Of a stretch of 64,000 bases of DNA, positions 23,231 through 34,036 are shown piece by piece. Positions within the stretch are counted from its first letter, which is position 1. Each line of letters opens with the position of its first letter. The stretch lies in assembly GCA_023213395.1 (NCBI GenBank), contig CM041465.1:69323741-69387740 (forward strand), read 5' to 3'. The notes below the pieces were generated by a model. It did not search any database, was not told where the DNA came from, and saw only the letters and a program-made list of their open reading frames with translations. This stretch comes from Cycas panzhihuaensis. Taxonomy: Eukaryota; Cycadophyta. The position numbers were made by a program, and so were the translations under genes.

Positions 23231-24294
23231 TTATCCTCTATTTTTGTTGCTAGTTGGCCTTCTCAAAACTTGAAGGCTCATCAACATCCAACACATTTGC
23301 CATCAAAGCAAAATTGACCATGTCAGGTCTCATCTTCGATTTTTGTTTACTTTTTGTCTTGGGTAACTGAACCTCAACCATGGTTTTCAAATACCATTTG
23401 GAAAACTTCTTGATAGGTGGAGTGAGCCCAAGTTGCATCTATGGTTGTGACTCTTGAGCATCTTCATACTCATCAACTTCTTCCTCCCTCTTCGTCTGAG
23501 TCTTAGACTCAACAAATTGTTGTCTCGAAGAATTGGATTTAGGTTGTTTTTTGATGTACTTTTCATTGTTTTGCTAAATTTTCAAAGTGTCTTGATCTTA
23601 ATGTTGATTGAAAGCCTATTTTTCTACCTCTTCGAATATGATATCTTGAGTTGTATATACCTTTTTAAATATCAACTCATATACTTGATACGCTTTGCTT
23701 TCTTCACTATATTCCATGGGATTGCACTTGGAATTTTAATTATCAAACTTTTGGCATTTCTCTTTGGGAACATGCATATACGCTATGCTTGCAAAGATTT
23801 TGAGATGGCTCATAGTAGGTTTATGTTTTGACCATGTTTTTTTTAGGTGTTTTGTTCCATACAACTTTTGTTACACTGTTGTTAGTCAGATACATTGTTT
23901 TACAAACAACTTCTGCCCAAAAGATATCCGAGAGGTTCTTTGTCTTCATTATCGACTTGGTGTTATCGACCCATATTCTATTCATCTTTTTAGCTACTCT
24001 ATTTTTTTGCAGAGTATATGTTGTTATTAATTACTTCTTTATGCCATGGTCCTTACAAAATTGGACAAAGGCATTGGAAATATGTTCTCCCCTATTATTT
24101 CACCTTAATATTTTAATCCTTTGATTGTTTTCATTGTTTATTTTTGCCTTGAACTCCTTGAACATGTCAAATGCTTGAGACTCATTTTTCAAGAGATAAA
24201 CTTGGATTTTCTTGAAAGAGTTATCAATGAAGATCAATAAATATCTTGCACCTTTGAATGAAGTGGTTAGCATAGGACCATAGATATCAAAGTG
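23231..24294 (-). pseudogene. Copia integrase remnant
   Basis: 24100-24306 reads MLHFDIYGPMLTTSFKGARY and LIFIDNSFKKIQVYLLKNES, the start of the copia integrase core (family: HSDICGPM...ARYFLTFIDD.SRK), with FIDD changed to FIDN. Further left, integrase to RT linker text (SKWYLKTMVEVQLPKTKSKQ) ends at 23250. Plus-strand open frames in this interval are shadows. Confidence 0.88.
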
Positions 24295-25897
24295 GAGCAT
24301 GCTCAACTTTTTAGTTGTCCTCCAAGCCTTGCTTTTAGAAAACTTCTCTATATGTCGCTTTCCATAAATACAAGGTTCAAAAATATATTTTTATGCCTTA
24401 AACTTCAAAAGAATACACTCCATATTTAACTTGTTCATCAAACAAAGGCCAAAGAAATGTAGATGCCCTAATCTCTCATGCCAAATTTGAATTTAATTTG
24501 ATGTTTTTGTAGTCAAATATGCTTTTTGATTTATTGACTTACCTAAGAACCTATAAAGACGGTTATCTCTTGTACTTTTTGCAACCATTTTTCCTTCGAG
24601 ATCACTAATAATAGCCTTCTTGTTTTTAAAGAGGAAACTCATCTCATGGTCTTCTATTTCACTGATAGAAATCAAATTCATCTTCAATCCATACATGTAC
24701 AACATATCCTCCATATAGTAATCATCACAATTAGAAGTTACAATTGGGACTTCCCTTATACCTTTGATAGTTTAACACTTTTTTGTCTCTCAGAATGACT
24801 ATATGTCCAATGGCTTTCCACATGTGCCGAGCATGTTCAACTTTTTAGTTGTCCTCCAAGCCTTGCTTTTAGAAAACTTCTCTATATGTCCCTTTCCCTA
24901 AATACAAGGTTCAAAAATATATTTTTATGCCTTAAATTTCAAAAGAATACATTCCATATTTAACTTGTTCATCAAACAAAGGCCAAAGAAATGTAGATGC
25001 CCTAATCTCTCATGCCAAATTTGAATTTAATTTGATGTTTTTGTAGTCAAATATGCTTTTTGATTTATTGACTTACCTAAGAACCTATAAAGACGGTTAT
25101 CTCTCGTACTTTTTGCAACTGTTTTTCCTTCGAGATCACTAATAATAGCCTTCTTGTTTTTAAAGAGGAAACTCATCTCATGGTCTTCTATTTCACTGAT
25201 AGAAATCAAATTCATCTTCAATCCATACATGTATAACACATCTTCCATATAGTAATCATCACAATTAGAAGTTACAATTGGGACTTCCCTTATACCTTTG
25301 ATAGTTTAACACTTTTTGGTCTCTCAGAATGACTATATGCCCAATGGCTTTCCACATGTGGCGAGCATGTTCAACCTTTTAGTTGTCCTCCAAGCCTTAC
25401 TTTTAGAAAACTTCTCTATATGTTGCTTTCCATAAATACAAAGTTCAAAAATATAATTTTATGCCTTAAACTTCAAAAGAATACACTCCATATTTAACTT
25501 GTTCATCAAACAAAGGCCAAAGAAATGTAGATGCCCTAATCTCTCATGCCAAATTTGAATTTAATTTGATGTTTTTGTAGTCAAATATGTTTTTTGATTT
25601 ATTGACTTACCTAAGAACCTATAAAGACAGTTATCTCCCGTACTTTTTGCAACCATTTTTCCTTCGAGATCACTAATAATAGCCTTCTTGTTTTTAAAGA
25701 GGAAACTCATCTCATGGTCTTCTATCTCACTGATAGAAATCAAATTCATCTTCAGTCCATACATGTACAACACATCCTCCATATAGTAATCATCACAATT
25801 AGAAGTTACAATTGGGACTTCCCTTATACCTTTGATAGTTTAACACTTTTTTGTCTCTCAGAATGACTATATGTCCAATGGCTTTCCACATGTGTCT
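24295..25897 (-). repeat. Three tandem 534-bp copies of the copia GAG-pre-integrase segment
   Basis: Units start at 24295, 24829 and 25363, each with the word gagcatg, and run to about 25897. Each carries a 73-codon frame (24493-24714, 25027-25248, 25561-25782) of the form YMYGLKMNLISISEIEDHEM (family: Y.PGLK.NLISVS.LED), followed by the WHERLGHL-like GAG-pre-integrase region. The period of 534 is 178 codons, so reading frame is preserved across units. The units differ from one another at only a few percent of sites by eye. Confidence 0.96.
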
Positions 25898-27591
25898 GAA
25901 CTAGTCAAGTCTTCTTGTCATGTGCCTAGAAGCACTTGAAATGATGTACCAAATATTGTTGGACTTTTTCTCATGCATTGCCATATTTCTTTGACTAGTT
26001 CTATGTTGTTGATTAGCCTGTAATAGTCTATATTTTCTCCTAACGTGTCCTGATTGTTTATAGTTATGGTAGATCTTTTAAGGTAATTTATTACAATGAA
26101 GAAACAAACATATTCCACTCATTTTAATGTGTAAAATACAATGGAGTGGCATGTTATAATAAGAACATAGTGAACATTAGCGTTAAATAGTCCCGAGACA
26201 ACACACACTGTTTTTATTTTAAAAAATAAAAATTTATAAAATCTTCGATCATTATGCAAAGTATCGACAAAATAAATGTCTTCAAACACCACACAAAGAA
26301 CCAAAATTTTACCATATGACCATATTTGTTACAAAAAAAACATGAAAAATCATAATAAAAAAGTGTCGTATATTTTTACAAGAGATTTCTCTACAAGTCA
26401 AAAAATAACTTAACACTTATGATACCACGTGACCGGGAGGTTAATAGAAAAGCGTCTAACCGGACTCCAAACTAAAATAAAAAATTACTTAACGTCAATA
26501 GAACATTACGAAAGAATAAATTTACTTTATACCAAGTTTTGGGCGAGCGAATTTTGCTTGTTGTGTGTGCCTGCGTTAAAGAAAATTCCGTCATTGTTGG
26601 GTCGATCGAATTTGGCCGAGAGTTGTGACGACGAATTGATTCGTCTCCGTTTGGGTCTACTAATTTGTAGTTTTGTGTGGTAATGTTTCAGTGTATGGTC
26701 TCTTCTTCCTCAATCAACCGTCACCTGTGATGAACTATTACCGATAATGTCTGGCTATTCATGGTATTTCTACGTGTTTCAACACCTGCCGTCGTATATT
26801 TAGCACCTACTTCTTATTAGCTGTGGGCGGGTCTACTGCTTCAATGTTGGGTTAGGGAGAGAGGGGTAGAGGTTGTAATGGGAGCAACTGCCAGTTAAAA
26901 CAAGCCCACAAGAAGCCACAAGCCTCTGCTTGCATTCATCGGTCTTCCATGGATAGCTGTTACGCTATATTGCCCTCCCTACCCACCAAAACAACATATT
27001 ATTCTCTGTCAATAGACGGATCAAAGTTGGGTATGCGTTTACAATTTGTAGCCGGGGGAAGGTATCCTCCACGAAGAAGACTATGTTGTTCCTGCTGACC
27101 CCTGAACCTAATCACAAGATGATCATTGGAAGGAACTGCTCCATTTAGGATTCTCAAGCTCCTGTTGGAGGATCCGCCTGTGCCAAAACTCTGCCACTGT
27201 CAAACCCAGACTTGCCTTCTCCTCGGTTCTCAAAACTTTAAACACCCTTCACAGTTGTTAACAGAATAAATCCTTCATGGGTGTAGCCCAATGCCATTAA
27301 CCCCGAAACCTAATCGTCCAGCGCATTAGAGCAATCAATAATCACATCTACTGCTCGCATGAATTGATTTTAAAAAAAAATTACAAATCACAAAAGCAGT
27401 TCATAACCTCTATTTTGTTTCAAACAGTCTTACTTCGCAGCCTAGCAAATTAATTACACAATGGTATTGGCTAAACAATTATTAGATGTTAGACAACACA
27501 AAGTTATTTGGCTCTAAATATTATAGGTAAAAATTTAATTATTAACTTGCAAAGACATATTTAATATCAAATAAGAGTTGTAAATCGAAAA
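25898..27591. other. Unassigned segment with gene-like composition in its right half
   Basis: 25898-26410 is AT-rich and unrecognised. From about 26430 to 27380 G+C and CpG rise. An open frame at 26429-26683 and a minus-strand stretch near 27240-27370 (MALGYTHEGFILLTTVKGV) look protein-like but match nothing I know. It might be LTR sequence of another element, since a primer-site-like word lies at 26414-26427, or a captured host fragment. Confidence 0.4.
26414..26427 (-). other. Orphan primer-binding-site-like word
   Basis: cacttatgatacca on the plus strand is TGGTATCATAAGTG on the minus strand; the first eight bases match the initiator-Met primer site. TGACCGGG follows within 4 bp and could be an LTR edge, but no matching second LTR was seen. 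Confidence 0.4.
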
Positions 27592-27836
27592 TGGAGTTAA
27601 ATAAATACCTAAACGCAAGTTTTTTTAATAAAATTGGTTTATTTTAAAACTAATTTTGCATTCATTTAGAATTCATTACAAATAGATGCAAAACACAATA
27701 TTATATAAGTAAGATAGGTAATGGTATACATATGAATTTGTAATTGTCATGTCGTGTTATAAGTCTATTTAGGACTTTATAACTCTTAATGACTCACCTA
27801 CCCAATTTCGTCTTACATATGAACATTAATTTAACA
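27592..27836 (-). repeat. Copia Z-family LTR, solo or detached
   Basis: 245 bp aligned end to end with 21471-21729 (TGGAGTT...TTTAACA). Neither a primer site nor a purine tract lies beside it and I find no 5-bp target duplication, so it may be a solo LTR or the displaced 5' LTR of the element at 21471-25897. Confidence 0.75.
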
Positions 27837-27959
27837 AGTTTAGTCACTAGTTTTATAATAATTGACAATTTTAGCATAATCACATTTAATGAATTGAAAT
27901 GTTTGCTATTATGAAATGAATAGTTGTTGAAAAAGATGATGGAAGAGAGATATTCGATG

Positions 27960-28387
27960 CATATACAACAAAGTTAAAAGTTAAAAAACCTTTTGTTTTG
28001 AAGAATGTTGCATCTAAGGCATAGAATGTTCAAAAAGGGGGTTTTGAGTTTAAAGGGCTGAATAAATTAAAAGGTTGTTATTATTGTGGTAAATTTAGAC
28101 ATTTCATAAAAGATTGTAGGAAGTTGTAGTCTAACCAACAAAGGTGGTATGATCACTTGAAATAATTGAAAAAGAAGTTGTTTGATCATTTTTTTAATCG
28201 TTCTTTAAAAAGAGATTAAAATGGAAAATAACTCTTTGTTGCACCTTTTCAATTAAACCATAATTTAGGTGAAGCTTAGTATATTGATTCAGGTGCTACC
28301 AAACATATGATGAATAAGTTGGAATGGTTCAAGCACATGGGGGAGACAAAATGACAATTTATTACACTTGGTGACAATGGGGTGATT
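27960..28387 (+). pseudogene. Copia gag zinc knuckle and protease remnant
   Basis: CYYCGKFRHFIKDC at about 28075-28117 is a complete CX2CX4HX4C zinc knuckle. About 150 bases on, YIDSGATKHMMNKLEWFKH shows the copia protease active site D-S-G-A with its usual context. The frame is broken by stops between them. It is cut at 28388 by a gypsy LTR. It could be the continuation of the gag at 20998-21470. Confidence 0.88.
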
Positions 28388-28776
28388 TGTCTCAGTATTC
28401 TTTCATAATCATAACACCTGAGAGTTTAAAAGGCATATTATAGAAAGATTTATTGTAGCAGAATAAACACTTTATTACTTAATGGAGACAAAATTACAAA
28501 AGAAAGATATGGACAAGACACCAAATGTTCATTAAATATTGTATGACCTTACAAGAGTCATAATACACAACAACCTCACTTTGTATTCGAAGGGCCTTAA
28601 ATTGATAAGAAAGGCCTTTTATATCAAATACCATTGGTGGGGCAAGTAGTCTCTAATTCTATTAGTTATCACAAGTGGTTCCATGCACAAAAGTTAATGG
28701 TTAGCACTGACCGCTAGATAACTTGCTCACATATATTGGCAATCCAGTTCCATTAACAATAGGTGGTTATGTAACA
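28388..28776 (-). repeat. 3' LTR of a minus-strand gypsy element
   Basis: 389 bp. On the minus strand it starts TGTTACATAACCACC, the same opening as the gypsy LTR at 5999, and ends ATACTGAGACA. A purine tract flanks its start. Confidence 0.82.
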
Positions 28777-28792
28777 GGTTCCCTCCCTTAAG
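28777..28792 (-). other. Polypurine tract of the minus-strand gypsy element
   Basis: ggttccctcccttaag on the plus strand; on the minus strand CTTAAGGGAGGGAACC ends exactly at the LTR. Confidence 0.82.
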
Positions 28793-29390
28793 TTGTTGAG
28801 CCCTCAAAGCCAAGAAGATATGGATATTTCACACATTCAGTCAATTTCCATGTTGCTTCATCAGGTCCACAATTGGCCCACTACACCAAATACTTAGAGA
28901 TGGTCATGTTTTGGAGGCAGTGTTGCCAATTGGTTAAAATATACTCTGGCAAGATAGTGAGAAGTTACTCTTCATCTATGATTGGCAAAATAGTTTAGGA
29001 AAAAAATGTTTTTGCCAAGGTGTTTTTTAAGGCATGAAACGTGAAAAATATCATGGATTTTGGTGTTGGATGGGAGTTCCATAGTGTAAGCAACTTCGCC
29101 AATCTGTTGGAATATTTTATATAGGTCATAATAGTGTGGGTTGAGCTTTTGGCTTTTATAGTTCTTGAGAGATAGTTGCTTATACAGTTTGAGGTGGAGG
29201 AATACGAGGTCACCAATGGAGAATGAATAATTAAAATCTTAGTGGTTGGTGAGTTGTTTCATATCGTTTTGGGCAGTGGCTAAGTTTTGTTTAAGGGTGG
29301 CTAGGATTCAATCCATATCTTGAAGTTTTTGTTAGATAAAAACAATTTAAAGGTTAATGGACAGAGTGTGATGGATGGTGGAAGGTACCT
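28793..29390 (-). pseudogene. Gypsy integrase C-terminus and chromodomain-like tail
   Basis: The minus frame reads LKQNLATAQNDMKQL, GDLVFLHLKLYKQLSLKNYK, IGEVAYTMELPSNTKIH (after a shift) and DIFHVSCLKKTLGKN, all diagnostic of plant gypsy integrases. The element ends abruptly at about 29390, where the next LTR begins, so everything 5' of the integrase tail is missing. Confidence 0.9.
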
Positions 29391-29394
29391 ATTA

Positions 29395-29683
29395 TGACCC
29401 AAAACAATTATGGGAGTTAATAATATTATTTATTAGAAGTTGGTTTCAAATATTATTAAGGAATAAATATCTTATTAGAAATTGGTTTTATTATTAGGAA
29501 GTTTAATTTTCAAGGATGGTCAAATATGACACCTATAAAAAGAGAGTTATTATTCACTTGTAAATTGTCTTTTGTAAATTAATTCGTTTAGAGCCCTTTG
29601 ACCATTTGACTCTTAGGAGCTTATTTTCAGATTTTATTTTAACTTTATTTTATATTTTGAGAAGTAGATCCAATTTAGGATCA
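29395..29683 (+). repeat. 5' LTR of the truncated gypsy element
   Basis: Starts TGACCCAAAACAATTATGGG and ends TTTAGGATCA, 5 bp before a primer-site-like word. No second copy is in the window, so the left edge rests on the TG and on where the previous element stops. Confidence 0.6.
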
Positions 29684-29688
29684 CTTAA

Positions 29689-29703
29689 AGTATTATCAGA
29701 GAT
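29689..29703 (+). other. Primer-binding site of the truncated gypsy element
   Basis: AGTATTATCAGAGAT keeps TATCAGAG of the initiator-Met primer site. Confidence 0.55.
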
Positions 29704-30299
29704 TTGTTTTTGGCGTATCAAGGATCTTGAGAGTATAAGCGGGAGACTTTCTAAAAAATAATAATGAATTTTAATCAACCAGGCATGTTTTATAAATTTT
29801 GAGTGGTTATACCATAGGTTTTGAAATGAAATTACAAAAATTGTAGGGAATTTAGTTTTGACTTACTATTTGTTGTTACTTTTAGGTCATAAAATTTGTT
29901 ACTACAACTTCAAATAGCCATAGTTTTAGTTATAAGTGTCTGATTGACCTCAAATTATTTTTTGAATTTGTTCGTCTCGATATCTGCTTTGCATTGCAAG
30001 TAGTTTCAAATCCATTAAATATTAGAGTAAAAAAATATTTACATTTTAGTAAGAGGTATTATTGTAGTATTTAAAAAGCTTAATTGTAACTCAGCTTAAA
30101 AGGGCTATAATCTCCACAATAGGAATCAGATTTTCATTTTGCCTGAAGCATTGGAATTTTGATTTAAAAGTCCATATTTGAAGCTATTAGAAAATTCATA
30201 ATTGAGGTAGAGATTATAGAAATAGTGGAGGAATTACGGAGCTCCACTTAGGGTACCAAAAACTTGAGGTAGTTAAATACCCAAAAAGAATGGACTAAT

Positions 30300-31310
30300 G
30301 ATTTCAATCCTTTAAAATGGAAACCTAGAGGAACATGGGAATAATACAACCAAAATTGACCTATGCTTATGAAAGGTTCAACATCGACATGATTAGACTG
30401 ATCGAGTGGATAATAACGAGGACCGCTTCCAAAGGCCTTGAAAGGGATAGAGACCTAACAGATGTTGGTAGTAGTAGTAAAAGTAAAAAGGATCAAAAGG
30501 AAAATAAAAGATAGCATGATGATCGAAGGGAATATAAAAGAAATGATGACTTTCAACAACTAATTTTTTTCTATAATCTTTATATATTAACTTACTCACA
30601 AGATGGTAAAATTGAAGCAGATAAATGGCTAGTAAAAATAGAAGACGTCGACTCACTATGTTTTAGTGATGTTAAAGATCAAATTAACTTTGCTATAGAC
30701 CACTTTAAAGGGTCTATGTACACATGTGTTACACAATGGAAAATGGGAGGAAAAACCTATAATTTCAAATATTTTGTGGAAGCCTTTAAAGAATAAACAA
30801 AAGATAATTAGAGTGATTCTTATAATGTCCAATTAGCACACTATTTTCAAAAGGGTTGATCTACCAAACAATGAACTCCACTTAAAGGTTGAAATTATTT
30901 TTGAGGAACTGCTCCCATATTACGTTAGTAATCTACAACCTAAGATTTACAAGGATGTCCGTCATTCCACCCTAAGCACCTTGAGCTTAGTTATCAGAAT
31001 GACAAGATAGATTGAATCTTGTCTCTAAAATTCTCAGAGGGGATTTCAAATAGAATCCCATTAATTGGTACATAAATTAATAGGACCAAGTAGCCAAGGA
31101 TTCTAGAAAAGTCAGAACAATAGCTCCCATACATATGAGCCAACCAAGGTAACATGAAGGGTTAAAGTGATAGAAAGCGTTAATGAAAGAACACTTGGCA
31201 TATGTCATAATTGTAAGAAACCTTGGGTCAAGGGACATAAGTGTGTCAACAGGAGATTATATAGTGTCAAAATAAATATTAAAGATGAAGAAATAGAACA
31301 ATAGCAAGGA
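30300..31310 (+). pseudogene. Gypsy gag remnant with zinc knuckle
   Basis: ADKWLVKIEDVDSLCFSD and DQINFAIDHFKGSMYTCVTQ (30619-30740) match the capsid region; CHNCKKPWVKGHKC (about 31200-31245) is a zinc-knuckle-like motif of the form seen in plant gypsy gag (CFKCG.KW..GHKC). Frameshifts and stops intervene. Confidence 0.82.
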
Positions 31311-31389
31311 CTAGAGGAAGAGCATAAGGAGGAATAAATAAACCAATCAAAGGAGTTGGACAATGGCTAACCTATGGTCTCTTTATCAA

Positions 31390-31987
31390 TCATATAAGGG
31401 ATAACACCACCTAATACCATCAAAATTTTTGGATACCTTAGAAAGAAGAAGGTAATCATCCTCATCGATCTAGGTAACACCTACAATTTCATTGATATAT
31501 AAAAGGCCATAAGGTTAGGGCTATCTGTGAAGAAAAGGAAGTTCAAAATCTCACTTTCGAAAAATTAGGTCTTAACATGTTAGGGTGAGGTCAAACATTA
31601 ATGGCTATATATAGAAAATTATGATTCTTTTGTAGATTTTATACTTTTGACATTAGGGGTTTTGATATAGTCTTAGGAGTTGAATGGTCGAGGGTGTTAG
31701 GAACTTATGCCCTAAACCATGATGAAAACTTCATCAAGTTTAATTATGAGGGAAAGAAATACCAATTTAATGGTATTAATGTTCCAAAATCAAAAGTCAT
31801 ATCCACAGAAAAGATGGGAAAAACACTTTACAAAGGGCATGCTAAGTTCATCGCAGTGCTATATTCTATACAAGTAGAGATTGCTAAGAGCAAACTACCA
31901 CCTAAGCAAAAGAAGGAAATAAATGAGCTCGTAAAATGCTACCAAGATGTCTTCCAAGAGTTACTAAGGAGTCCACCATTAAGTTGA
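31390..31987 (+). pseudogene. Gypsy protease and pre-RT remnant
   Basis: VIILIDLGNTYNFIDI is the protease active site with Asp kept but D-S-G changed to D-L-G. Later, GFDIVLGVEWSRVLGTYALN and KFNYEGKKYQFNGI match the conserved end of the protease domain (GADVVLG..WL..LG). The frame 31694-31987 runs to YQDVFQELLRSPP, the segment before RT. Confidence 0.88.
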
Positions 31988-32340
31988 AACAAAGAGTATA
32001 TCATTGAGTTGGAACTAGGGAGGGGGCTTACTATTACTTGCCCATATCGCTACAAGCATAAGTAGAAGATAGAAATGGAGAGATTCATGTAAGATTATTT
32101 GATTCTAGTGCCATAATACCAAGCAAGAGCCCTTACATAATACCTATTATCTTAGGCAAGAAAAATAATGGGTCCTTTTGAATATGCATTGACTACAAAG
32201 CCCTAAGTAGGATAACACTAAAGAATAAAACCCCATTCCATACATGGATGATATTATAGATGAGTTACATAGATTTAAATATTTTTCCAACATTGATTTA
32301 TGTTTTGGATATTATCAAATATTAATCCAATTTCAATACA
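31988..32340 (+). pseudogene. Gypsy RT start, truncated
   Basis: TCPYRYKHK.KIEMERFM (RT entry, family RPYRYPH.QK.EIE), then CIDYKALSRITLKNKTPF and DIIKY..SNF, readable across shifts. The sequence leaves RT near 32340. Confidence 0.8.
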
Positions 32341-32440
32341 TAGTGCATTCATTTAGCTCTCAGTGTGAGGATTCATCTTTATCTATCTCTATTTAGGTGC
32401 TCAGACTATCCATTTCCGTGTATAGCTCTATGTAAATTTT

Positions 32441-33350
32441 CACTATTCGCAGTCCTTTGTGATAGGCATCACCCTTTATATGATCTTGGTCATTCGATCA
32501 ATTGGTTTTAACTGCTACAAGCCACCTAAATGAGTTTATAGGTCGTGTAACAATTTTATAGGTTGTGCAGCTTCCTTCTTATCAAAAAATTTAATTTTTA
32601 TGTATAGTTTAAATACTATACTTTATATAAATCAAAATATTCTTTTAGAATATTCAAAGTTTAATAAACGTTTTTGCCACTAATGTTATAAACAAGCCCT
32701 TTTTAATATATATTTCATTATTGTCATTTGATCATTTTATGGCAAGTGTGCTTCTTGTATTTAGTCTTCAATAGAGAATAATTTTAGTGCCTATTTCACT
32801 TTAGTCTAATCTTTTAACTATGCTTTAATGGAGGTATATTTTTCACCATTATTTTTTAGTAGTCTTTATTAATAATGGTTTAGTTTTGACTATTTGCATT
32901 ATTTGCTATCCTTTGTGATAGGCATCATCCTTTATATACTCTTGGCTATTCAATCAATTGGTTTTAACTGCTACAGGCCACCCATATGAGTTTATAGGTC
33001 GTGTGACAATTTTGTAGGTTGTGCGACTTCCCTCTTATTAAAATTTTTAATTTTTATGTATAGCTTAAAAACTATACTTTATATAAATCAAAATATTCTT
33101 TTAGAATATTCAAAGTCTAATGAACTTTTTTGCCACTAATATTATAAACAAGCTCTTTTTAATATATATTTCATTATTGTCATTTGATCATTTTATGGCA
33201 AGTGTACTTCTTGTATTTAGTCTTCAGTAGAGAATAATTTTAGTGCCTATTTCACTTTAGTCTAATCTTTTAACTATGCTTTAATGGAGGTCTATTTTTC
33301 ACCATTATTTTTTGGTAGTCTTCATTAATAATGGTTTAATTTTGACTAGC
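32441..33350. repeat. Tandem duplication, 456-bp period, two copies
   Basis: 32441-32896 and 32897-33350 align nearly throughout, for example ctttgtgataggcatca at 32455 and 32911, and attgtcatttgatcatttta in both. The unit has no protein motif. It lies directly after the broken RT and could be two units of a longer satellite or a duplicated LTR. Confidence 0.95.
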
Positions 33351-34024
33351 AACTCGATATTTGATTTAACAAAGGTGTGTCAAAGTGTTTGTCTACTTGC
33401 CTGTACAAGATCAATAGGTTCACTCAGAGGTCCTTTAATGTGCTTAACAAAGTATGTGCATGCAAGTCTTACTGCTTGCATATCATTGTCTCAATAGTAG
33501 GTGTCTTTTTGCTTATTTACTTGTTATTTATTTAGCCTACATATGACTAAATTAGCTTATATGTCAATCTTTCTACCTTATATGTCACTGTTAAAAGTAG
33601 TGTGCAATGTGCTCAATAATTGAGTGAAGCTCCTACAATAAATATGATTTAATAGACCTTGTATGTTAGTGATTTCTAGATATATGTAAGATAATAAAAA
33701 ACTTCATTATATCATATACATTACAGAGTCTATAGTGTAGAGAAAAATAATAATAAATCATACTCAGAGGTATGAACAAGTATCTATAACTTATGATAAT
33801 TATACTATTACATTTCTCAAACAAGTATTTATAACTTGTTAATGGCTACTCCCCTTGAAGATAATACTAATTATAATTACTTGGAAATAGTCATATCGTT
33901 GTGTTTAAAAACAACTTCTATAGGGGAGCACCTCTACATGAACACCTACAACCTACTTCAATGAACATTTTATAACATGTATATAAAACCTTCCAAAAGA
34001 ACTAAATTACTCAAATTTCTTCTA

Positions 34025-34036
34025 GCTCTAATACCA
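34025..34036 (-). other. Orphan primer-binding site
   Basis: gctctaatacca, identical to the site at 5910-5921 (TGGTATTAGAGC on the minus strand). LTR sequence would lie to its right, from about 34040. Confidence 0.6.

Larger units (their letters stand above)
21471..25897 (-). mobile_element. Minus-strand copia element, 5' end missing, with tandem triplication
   Basis: Read on the minus strand from right to left: GAG-pre-integrase (in three tandem copies), integrase, RT, RNase H, purine tract, 3' LTR. This order (integrase before RT) is diagnostic of Ty1-copia. Gag and the catalytic part of the protease are absent at the right edge near 25897. It belongs to the same family as the plus-strand element at 36175-38131, with which it shares KTM.E.Q.P.TK...KMRPDM text. 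Confidence 0.9.
29395..32340 (+). mobile_element. Plus-strand gypsy element, 5' half only
   Basis: LTR, primer site, gag with zinc knuckle, protease and the start of RT are present in order; it stops within RT near 32340, just before a tandem repeat block. No matching 3' LTR lies to the right. Confidence 0.85.

Noticed and set aside
23454-24124. Overlapping plus-strand open frames of 88-125 codons
   Set aside because: They are shadows of the minus-strand copia integrase; their hydrophobic composition comes from the antisense of lysine- and glutamate-rich codons.
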